The translations under genes and the position numbers were made by a program. A stretch of DNA of 64,000 nt from NCBI RefSeq assembly GCF_000805455.1, contig NZ_JSUS01000064.1, forward strand, positions 248,001-312,000, in the 5' to 3' direction. Under the pieces are notes generated by a model that saw only the letters and a list, made by a program, of their open reading frames with translations, made no database searches and was not told the origin of the DNA. Within the stretch, counting starts at the first letter, position 1, and each line of letters opens with the position of its first letter. This document shows, piece by piece, positions 57,424-64,000 of this stretch. The stretch is from Acinetobacter sp. A47. Its GTDB lineage: Bacteria > Pseudomonadota > Gammaproteobacteria > Pseudomonadales > Moraxellaceae.

Positions 57424-57471
57424 GAAAAAACCTCTATTCTTCACACAATCATGCTACAGAATAGAGGTTTT
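57424..57471 (-). terminator. maeB terminator overlapping the cca ribosome-binding site
   Basis: AAAACCTCTATTCT at 57427-57440 pairs perfectly with AGAATAGAGGTTTT at 57458-57471, a 14-bp stem with a 17-nt loop. Read leftward it ends in T6, directly joined to CATG, where the ATG is the cca start. The arm AGAGG is also the cca ribosome-binding site. Confidence 0.8.
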
Positions 57472-57520
57472 CTCAAGCGCTCAAAGAAGCTTTTGCAGAA
57501 AAGCTTTTTTGTGGTGAACT

Positions 57521-59791
57521 TTAGTTCTGGCTTTGCTGGATTTCAGCAACCGTTAATGCTGTCATATTGACCAGACGACGAGTCGTTGCTGTAGGTGTCA
57601 GAATATGAACAGGTTTTGCCGCACCAAGTAAAATTGGACCAATGGTCACATTATTACCAGAGGTGGCTTTTAACAGGTTGAAAGAGATGTTTGCTGCATC
57701 CAGGTTAGGCATGATTAACAGGTTTGCTGACCCTTTAAAACGTGAATTCGGGAAGGCAAAGTGTCGGATATTTTCATCCAGTGCTGCATCGCCATGCATT
57801 TCACCTTCAACTTCAAGTTCAGGCGCCTGTTCAGATAACAAACGGTAAACTTCACGCATTTTTTGCGCGCTCGGATCGGTTTGATCGCTACCGAAACTCG
57901 AGTGAGAAAGCAGGGCCACGCGTGGTGTAATACCAAAACGGCGGACTTCTTCAGCTGCCAAAATGGTCATTTCAGCAAGCTGGGCGGCCGTAGGGTTAGT
58001 ATTGACATACGTATCGGCGATAAATAAATTGCGGTCTTCCAGCATCAATGCGTTCAAGGTAAAGAATGTGCTGCGGCCTTCTTTCAAGCCAATGATATTT
58101 TTCACGAAGTCCAAGTGAATATCGTAGCTTGAATAGGTACCACATAACATACCGTCAGCTTTACCAAACTTCACCAGCATGGCTGCGATCAGGGTAGAGC
58201 GGCGGCGAGCTTCACGTTGGGCATATTCAACAGTCACACCCTTACGTTGCATAATTTGATGGTATTCTTTAGAGAACTCGTCGTACAGAGGATTTTTTTC
58301 CTGATCGACGATTTCAATATTGACACCATGTTGCAAACGTAAACCGAGCTTTTTGATATTTTCTTCGATCACGGCGGTACGACCAACCAGAATCGGTTTT
58401 GCCAGACCTTCATCTACCGCAATCTGGACAGCACGTAATACACGCAGATCTTCGCCTTCTGCATAGGCAATGCGTTTAGGATCGGTTTTTGCCTGTGCAA
58501 AGATCGGCTTCATCAGGAAAGCAGAGTTATAAACGAACTCGGAAAGACGCTGACGATATGCAGAGAAGTCTTCGATTGGACGGGTTGCGACCCCCGAATC
58601 CATAGCTGCTTTGGCAACCGCTGGTGCAATTTCCAGAATCAGGCGTTGATCAAGTGGACGCGGAATCAGGTAGTCACGACCAAATGAAGCTGATTTTTCT
58701 CCATAGGTTGCTGCATCTGCTTCGACATGTGCCATACGCGCAATGGCGTGAACACAGGCGATCTTCATTTCTTCGTTAATGGTTGTCGCGCCTACATCCA
58801 GCGCACCACGGAAGATATAAGGGAAGCAAAGTGCGTTATTGACCTGGTTTGGATAGTCAGAACGGCCCGTTGCCATAATCGCATCTGGACGCACTTCATG
58901 GGCATGTTCAGGCAAGATTTCCGGATCAGGGTTGGCCAGTGCAAAAATGATCGGATTCTCCGCCATTTCCTTCACCATGTCTTTGGTTAGGATTCCTGCT
59001 GCTGAAAGGCCAAGGAACATGTCTGCACCTGCCATCACTTCATGCAGCTGGCTGGCCTGAATGTCCTGAACGTAGCGTTTTTTCGATTCATCCAGACCTT
59101 CACGTGCTGTATTCAGCAGGCCGCGAGAGTCGGCAACAATGATATTTTGCTTGTTTACACCCAAAGCACAGAGTAAGTCGAGGCAAGAAAGCGCAGCGGC
59201 GCCTGCACCTGAGGCAACGATTTTAATTTCATCAATTTTTTTATTTACAATCTGCAATGCATTTAGTAAAGCTGAACCGACAATAATACTGGTTCCATGC
59301 TGGTCATCATGGAATACCGGAATTTTCATGCGTTCACGAAGTTTCTTTTCAATATAGAAGCATTCCGGTGCCTTGATATCTTCAAGGTTGATCCCGCCAA
59401 ATGTTGGCTCTAGCGCAGCAACAATATCGACGATCTTGTCTGGATCATTTTCATCAATTTCGATATCGAAGACATCTACACCAGCAAATTTCTTAAATAG
59501 AACGCCTTTACCTTCCATCACCGGCTTAGAAGCAAGAGGACCAATATTTCCCAAACCAAGCACGGCTGTACCATTACTCACGACGGCGACCAGATTACCT
59601 CGTGCTGTATATTTTGCAGCAGTAGAAGGGTCCCGTTCAATTTCTAGACATGGAGCTGCAACACCAGGGGAATACGCAAGCGCTAAATCTCGTTGGTTAA
59701 CGAGCTGCTTGTTTGGTGTCACACTGATTTTTCCCGGGGTTGGAAATTCATGGTAATACAAAGCGGCTTGTTTTAAAGATTGATCGTCCAT
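57521..59791 (-). CDS. maeB: NADP-dependent malic enzyme (MaeB, hybrid type)
   Basis: Decarboxylates malate to pyruvate with NADP reduction, an important NADPH and pyruvate source. The 756-residue length is that of the hybrid form: malic enzyme domain (about 1-430) joined to a phosphotransacetylase-like domain (about 430-750), which in E. coli MaeB is regulatory. The malic motifs [20 protein letters not shown] and [16 protein letters not shown] (NADP fold) are clear. The C-terminal segment [15 protein letters not shown] is typical. It has no partner gene. Confidence 0.96.
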   Translation of the reverse strand: MDDQSLKQAALYYHEFPTPGKISVTPNKQLVNQRDLALAYSPGVAAPCLEIERDPSTAAKYTARGNLVAVVSNGTAVLGLGNIGPLASKPVMEGKGVLFKKFAGVDVFDIEIDENDPDKIVDIVAALEPTFGGINLEDIKAPECFYIEKKLRERMKIPVFHDDQHGTSIIVGSALLNALQIVNKKIDEIKIVASGAGAAALSCLDLLCALGVNKQNIIVADSRGLLNTAREGLDESKKRYVQDIQASQLHEVMAGADMFLGLSAAGILTKDMVKEMAENPIIFALANPDPEILPEHAHEVRPDAIMATGRSDYPNQVNNALCFPYIFRGALDVGATTINEEMKIACVHAIARMAHVEADAATYGEKSASFGRDYLIPRPLDQRLILEIAPAVAKAAMDSGVATRPIEDFSAYRQRLSEFVYNSAFLMKPIFAQAKTDPKRIAYAEGEDLRVLRAVQIAVDEGLAKPILVGRTAVIEENIKKLGLRLQHGVNIEIVDQEKNPLYDEFSKEYHQIMQRKGVTVEYAQREARRRSTLIAAMLVKFGKADGMLCGTYSSYDIHLDFVKNIIGLKEGRSTFFTLNALMLEDRNLFIADTYVNTNPTAAQLAEMTILAAEEVRRFGITPRVALLSHSSFGSDQTDPSAQKMREVYRLLSEQAPELEVEGEMHGDAALDENIRHFAFPNSRFKGSANLLIMPNLDAANISFNLLKATSGNNVTIGPILLGAAKPVHILTPTATTRRLVNMTALTVAEIQQSQN

Positions 59792-59941
59792 CTGAGTCTC
59801 ATTTGTTCCGATAATAATCAGACATCTACAAGTCCAATTACTATATTAAGATAAGTGCACAAGAATATAGCACTAGTTCATGCTTTCGCACAGTCAAAAA
59901 AGCTTATTTTCACTGAACCATGAAGCTGTTCACAGTCGTTC

Positions 59942-59973
59942 TTCAGCGTTAGAGAAAGAGCTAAAACGCTGAA
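59942..59973. other. 9-bp inverted repeat between maeB and the GGDEF/EAL gene
   Basis: TTCAGCGTT at 59942-59950 with AACGCTGAA at 59965-59973. It sits 9 nt after the GGDEF/EAL stop codon. No T tract, so at most a weak terminator; it may also bear on the maeB promoter. Confidence 0.4.
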
Positions 59974-59982
59974 AATTGACGG

Positions 59983-62880
59983 TTAAATGGAATATCCTGC
60001 GGTTGACAGGTGAAGATGCTGTTGCAGGTATTCAGTAGCACCTGTTGCAGTCAATGGCTTGGAGAACAGGTAACCCTGCAATATATCGCAATTTTGCCGT
60101 TTCAAATAATCACGTTGCTGTTCTGTTTCCACACCTTCAGCCACGACTTTTAGGCCAATGGTTTTGCCCATGGCGATCATGGCATTAACGATTGCATCCT
60201 GTTTTGGATCACCAATTTTTAAAATAAATGCGCGGTCAATCTTTAAAATATCAATAGGATATTCGGTGAGGTAGGCCAGAGATGAATAGCCGGTACCAAA
60301 GTCATCCAGAGCAATTGAAATTTCACGCTTTTTCAAGGCATTGAGGATGGTTTTTACACTTTCCGTATTCTCCAGAAAGGCAGATTCGGTAATTTCCAGT
60401 TCCAGATTTTTACCTGAGATTCCATAGCTGGTCAGGACTTCATCGATATCATGTAATAACTGGCCACGTAAAATCTGCTGGGCAACAATATTGACGGCGA
60501 TATTAATATTGGAAAAACCTAGTGCTTGCCAGGCCTGTAACTGTTTGGCGGCTTCGTGCAAGACAAATTGGCCTATATCGGAAATTAAACTGGTACTTTC
60601 TGCTAAAGGAATAAATATGCTTGGCATAATTAAGCCTTTTGTCGGATGTTTCCAGCGAATCAGGGCTTCAAAGCCATTGACCTGCTGTGTCTGGATGCTG
60701 ATCTTGGGTTGATAGTAAACCACCAGTTCCTTGTTCTGGATCGCTTTTCTGAGGTCCAGTTCCAGATCACTATATTTCGCAACAAAATTGGCCCTTTCAT
60801 TGGAATAATAGTGGATGGTATTGCCGCCTAGGCGCTTGGCTTCATTCAGGGCCTGTTCTGCATGGGTATTTAAATTATCCACCTGACGGCCATGTTCCGG
60901 ATAAATGGCGACCCCAATCGAGATGCTGACAAAATATTCCTGATCGGCAATGTAAAAGGCTTTACTCAAGGTTTCGACAATATTGTTGCACAATTGATGA
61001 ATAGGCGGATGTAGATGCGACATTTCATAAATGATGGCAAAATCATCGGCACTGAGGTGGGCCACCAGTAAGGCATCGATATTGCTAATCCTGAGCCGCT
61101 GTGCAACCTGTTTCAAGAGTTCGTTGCCGGCTTTGTTACTGATAATTTCATTGAGCGCACGGAAGCGGTCGATATTTAGCCGGATCACCGCCAGATGTTG
61201 AATGGCAGGCTCATTGACCAGATACTGATGCAACTGTTGCTGGTAATAAAAACGGTTGGGCAGGTCAGTTAGGGTATCGTAATTGGTCAAATAAGACAGG
61301 CGCTGTTCCTGATGCTTACGCTCGGTCTGATCTGAAACAATGCCGATATAGTTAATCACCCGGTCCTGTTCATCTTTAACCGCATTGATATGCATCCATA
61401 AAAAACAGGACTTTTCCGAGCTATAGGTTTCCTGAAATTCGCCTTCATATTCTTCTGCTTCCAGTAGGGTATCAATAATGGAAAGATGAAAATTATGATG
61501 ATGCTGTTTATTCTGCTTGGTAATTTCAAAAAGTTGCTTGTTCAGGATGGCCTGTTTGTCCAGCCCGGTTAACTTTTCGTATTTGGGATTGACTTCAATA
61601 TAGTTAAAGTTTTCATCCAGAATAAAAATACCTTCGGAAGCCTGTTCAAATACACTGGCAGCCAGCTTTAAGCGTTCCTGATCCTTTCTTTCCTGATGAA
61701 TATCACGATGGATGCCCACCATACGCAAAGGTGTGCCATCTTTGGGATTTCTTAAAATGACCTGACCAACATCATGAATCCAGGTCCATTCACCATTGTG
61801 GCGCTTGATGCGGAAAGTTTCCTCATAACGTTTGGTTTGTCCACACAAATGGCTGTAGAGGGTGTTTTTTACCCTTTCAATATCTTCAGGATGGATAATC
61901 TTGTGCAGCAGGGCGTAATGATTGGCCGAGTTTCGGGTAACGGCCTGACTATGGGCATTGGTGATCCCGACCGTGTGGTTTTCAAGGTTCCAGTCCCACG
62001 GCCGAATACCGGCGGTTTCATGGGCAAAGGTCAAGTTCTGGCGATGTTCCTCCAGACTTTCATTCATTTGGGTCAGATCGAAGGTACGTTCACGGACTTT
62101 CTGTTCAAGCAGGTGATTATTGAATTGTAGCTGCGCCTCGATATCCTTGGACTTGTTAACTTCTCGTTGCAATTGCTGGCATAGTTCATCTGTCCACTGA
62201 TTGTGCTGTTCGGCAACATCGATCAACTGCTTGTTTTTTTCCAGTACCAGTCCAAGCCGTTTATGAATCTTGTAGGTTGCATGTGCACACAGTACCGTTG
62301 CAAAAAAAGAACAGTAATACGCCAAATAAAACAGGGTATGTTGATGATCCTGCTGTAATAGCTGGGAAATAAGTAATGGCGTAATACTTGGGATAAAAAA
62401 TAAAAAGAAATAGCGGATATGTTGCGTTAAAAAGGTGAGTGCAATGATGTGAGAAGCATTTAGCAGCAATGCCGTCAGGGTTAAAACATGTGAAGCGAGC
62501 AGTTGCGGAACATCGGTTTCCAAATAATGATTAATGATGACGGTATTGATCCCAACCAGCACACCGGTAAAAAAACAGATCAGCTGGAAAACGCGATGGG
62601 TCCGGTGAGTATAGCGTGTGGAAGAATATCGCTTTAATAAAAAATGGCAGGTACCGGCAAACATCAACAGGATAAGTAGGGTTAAACTCATCCATTGGGT
62701 AAAAATGTTGGATTCAAAGGAATAAAAAACACCAAAGAGTGCAAAATCTAACAGACAAATACAAAGCACGCTTATGACAAATAAGCGGACATGATTCGGA
62801 TAACTGATTTGATCCGTATAGATAAACTGAGGCAAGCTTTTTTCCTGAACTCCTAACATATAAAGCATAATCCTTTTCAT
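59983..62880 (-). CDS. Membrane-bound PAS/GGDEF/EAL protein
   Basis: A 965-residue cyclic-di-GMP signalling protein. The N-terminal region (about 25-205) has six or seven membrane helices. A coiled coil follows (215-280), then two PAS domains (about 285-395 and 405-520). The GGDEF domain (about 530-690) has a degenerate motif, SADDF in place of GG(D/E)EF. The EAL domain (about 700-950) keeps EALIRW, the VN and EITES metal/active residues, DDFGTGYSSL and KVVAEGVETEQQ. It probably degrades c-di-GMP, affecting attachment or motility. Single gene. Confidence 0.93.
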   Translation of the reverse strand: MKRIMLYMLGVQEKSLPQFIYTDQISYPNHVRLFVISVLCICLLDFALFGVFYSFESNIFTQWMSLTLLILLMFAGTCHFLLKRYSSTRYTHRTHRVFQLICFFTGVLVGINTVIINHYLETDVPQLLASHVLTLTALLLNASHIIALTFLTQHIRYFFLFFIPSITPLLISQLLQQDHQHTLFYLAYYCSFFATVLCAHATYKIHKRLGLVLEKNKQLIDVAEQHNQWTDELCQQLQREVNKSKDIEAQLQFNNHLLEQKVRERTFDLTQMNESLEEHRQNLTFAHETAGIRPWDWNLENHTVGITNAHSQAVTRNSANHYALLHKIIHPEDIERVKNTLYSHLCGQTKRYEETFRIKRHNGEWTWIHDVGQVILRNPKDGTPLRMVGIHRDIHQERKDQERLKLAASVFEQASEGIFILDENFNYIEVNPKYEKLTGLDKQAILNKQLFEITKQNKQHHHNFHLSIIDTLLEAEEYEGEFQETYSSEKSCFLWMHINAVKDEQDRVINYIGIVSDQTERKHQEQRLSYLTNYDTLTDLPNRFYYQQQLHQYLVNEPAIQHLAVIRLNIDRFRALNEIISNKAGNELLKQVAQRLRISNIDALLVAHLSADDFAIIYEMSHLHPPIHQLCNNIVETLSKAFYIADQEYFVSISIGVAIYPEHGRQVDNLNTHAEQALNEAKRLGGNTIHYYSNERANFVAKYSDLELDLRKAIQNKELVVYYQPKISIQTQQVNGFEALIRWKHPTKGLIMPSIFIPLAESTSLISDIGQFVLHEAAKQLQAWQALGFSNINIAVNIVAQQILRGQLLHDIDEVLTSYGISGKNLELEITESAFLENTESVKTILNALKKREISIALDDFGTGYSSLAYLTEYPIDILKIDRAFILKIGDPKQDAIVNAMIAMGKTIGLKVVAEGVETEQQRDYLKRQNCDILQGYLFSKPLTATGATEYLQQHLHLSTAGYSI

Positions 62881-62979
62881 TTTTTATCTATGTTCACAGT
62901 CTTTGTTTTTTTGTAAACACAGCCGAATTTTGTTTTTAAATTAACGTTGTACAAAATGGAAAGCAATGCAGACGCATGT

Positions 62980-63696
62980 TTAGGAGCTAAAGTGATAATT
63001 TAAAATCGACAAGGCGACCACCGGAGCAGTTTCAGTTCTTAAAATGCGCTCGCCGATACACCAGTTTTGAAAATGATGCTGATTGGCCGTGTTAATTTCT
63101 GCCTCGCTCAGGCCACCTTCCGGGCCGATCAATAAAGCCAGGTCAGGAGAGCAGTCAAGCAGTACATTTTGCTGGTCTTTGTTGGGAGCCAGCACGAAAC
63201 GCGCCGCAGGCAGTTCGGATTTGACCCAGTCTGCCAATGCAACCGGAGGGAGAATGACCGGGATGCGATTCATGCCACATTGTTCACAAGCAGCAATGGC
63301 GACTGATTGCCAGTGATCCAGCTTTTTTTGATCGCGGTCGTATTTTAAACGCATTTCGCAACGTTCACTGGTCAGCAGCTGAATGGTACTCACGCCAAGC
63401 TCGGTGGCTTTCTGGATGGCATAATCCATACGATCACCTTTACTCATGACCTGGCCTAAAATCACCTTGAATGGCGCTGTACGGTCTGCCGCTTCAAACT
63501 GGTCTACAGAAGCAAATGCTGTTTTTTTATTGATTTGTGTGAGAGTCACGACATATTCACCACCTTTTCCATTGAAAAAGATGGCTTGATCTTGCTCTTT
63601 TGCGCGAAGCACACGGACCCAGTGATGAAAAACCGATTCTGTTAATTCAATCGTATTGCCAGTTGTTAATTCGGTTTCGATATAAAAACGGTTCAT
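62980..63696 (-). CDS. rsmE: 16S rRNA m3U1498 methyltransferase RsmE
   Basis: SPOUT-class enzyme that methylates U1498 of 16S rRNA. From ATG 63696 it has 238 residues: an N-terminal PUA-like domain (MNRFYIETELTTGNTIELT), then the SPOUT domain with RMDYAIQKATELGVSTIQLL and the SAM-binding LLIGPEGGLSEAEI. A TTG 7 codons upstream is possible. It follows metF by 22 nt and may share its transcript. Confidence 0.92.
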   Translation of the reverse strand: MNRFYIETELTTGNTIELTESVFHHWVRVLRAKEQDQAIFFNGKGGEYVVTLTQINKKTAFASVDQFEAADRTAPFKVILGQVMSKGDRMDYAIQKATELGVSTIQLLTSERCEMRLKYDRDQKKLDHWQSVAIAACEQCGMNRIPVILPPVALADWVKSELPAARFVLAPNKDQQNVLLDCSPDLALLIGPEGGLSEAEINTANQHHFQNWCIGERILRTETAPVVALSILNYHFSS

Positions 63697-63718
63697 GCTT
63701 GGGGTGTGCTCGTACAAA

Positions 63719-64000
63719 TTAATTTAAACCCAGATCAACAACGAGTTGTCGAGTCGGTTCGGTTTGGTTCATGGAATAAAAATGCAGGGTTGGCGCACCA
63801 CCAGCGATTAAACGTTCACAAAGATTGACAATAACTTCGTGACCGAAAGCTTTGATGCTTTCGCTATCATCTCCATAAGCAGCCAGTTGCTTACGAATCC
63901 AGCGCGGAATTTCTGCACCTGTACCATCTGCAAAGCGGATCAGGTTACTTGCATTGGTGATGGGCATAATACCCGGTGCAACAGGAATATTCACGCCTGC
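63719..64000 (-). CDS. metF: 5,10-methylenetetrahydrofolate reductase MetF (partial)
   Basis: The C-terminal 93 residues of MetF, which supplies 5-methyl-THF for methionine synthesis. The conserved IMPITNASNLIRFADGTGAEIPRWIRK and HFYSMNQTEPT are diagnostic. The gene runs off the right edge of the window, so its start is not seen. Confidence 0.92.
   Translation of the reverse strand, partial: AGVNIPVAPGIMPITNASNLIRFADGTGAEIPRWIRKQLAAYGDDSESIKAFGHEVIVNLCERLIAGGAPTLHFYSMNQTEPTRQLVVDLGLN

Overview
This window is chromosomal DNA from an Acinetobacter-type gammaproteobacterium (Moraxellaceae). The case rests on a CarO-type outer-membrane protein, an AtaA-like trimeric autotransporter paired with a TpgA-like anchor, a NadM-type NMN adenylyltransferase, AT-rich intergenic DNA, and gene orders typical of Moraxellaceae. 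I see no prophage, insertion sequence, CRISPR array or resistance island. Most of it is core genome with a few accessory patches.

Layout. 1-7.5 kb: fbp, a small protein gene, then the leftward cell-envelope operon ybgC-tolQ-tolR-tolA-tolB-pal and an orphan lipoprotein. 7.6-13.8 kb: leftward dgt - zinc-ribbon protein - ruvA - ruvB, preceded by a large TPR protein. 14.1-18.7 kb: a trimeric autotransporter adhesin followed by its putative peptidoglycan-binding partner, with a consensus CRP-like site upstream. 19.3-24.5 kb: purL and a Bcr/CflA-type drug exporter. 24.5-31.3 kb: small metabolic and unknown genes (glycerate kinase, crotonase, nadM, a frameshifted small membrane-protein gene, a CAP lipoprotein, bcp, a Dph6-like ATPase). 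31.3-33.8 kb: queC, queE (7-deazaguanine synthesis) and dapD (lysine/peptidoglycan precursor). 34.4-35.1 kb: carO. 35.2-40.9 kb: leftward sulfate-uptake locus sbp - hydrolase - cysT - cysW - cysA - cysB-like regulator. 41.1-43.6 kb: pabC-mltG-tmk. 43.9-55.8 kb: nadB divergent from a Do-type protease, then thioesterase, acetyltransferase, lepA-lepB-DUF4845-rnc-era-lipoprotein-recO-pdxJ-miaE. 55.9-64 kb: two tRNA-Asn genes, cca, maeB, a PAS/GGDEF/EAL protein, rsmE and the 3' end of metF.

How genes work together. The Tol-Pal operon spans the envelope during division. The adhesin and its OmpA-like partner probably form a surface fibre tied to peptidoglycan. The sulfate ABC transporter and CysB-like regulator feed cysteine synthesis. 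The 45.9-55.8 kb block resembles the Pseudomonas mucD-lepA-lepB-rnc-era-recO-pdxJ cluster, but the sigma-E/anti-sigma genes that lie between nadB and mucD there are absent.

Most notable observations: a maeB terminator whose hairpin contains the cca ribosome-binding site; a perfect CRP-like palindrome upstream of the adhesin; a 420-bp near-identical internal duplication in the adhesin; a small membrane-protein gene with a one-base frameshift and no normal start; tandem tRNA-Asn genes differing only by one compensated base pair; and an unrecognised zinc-ribbon protein locked between dgt and ruvA.
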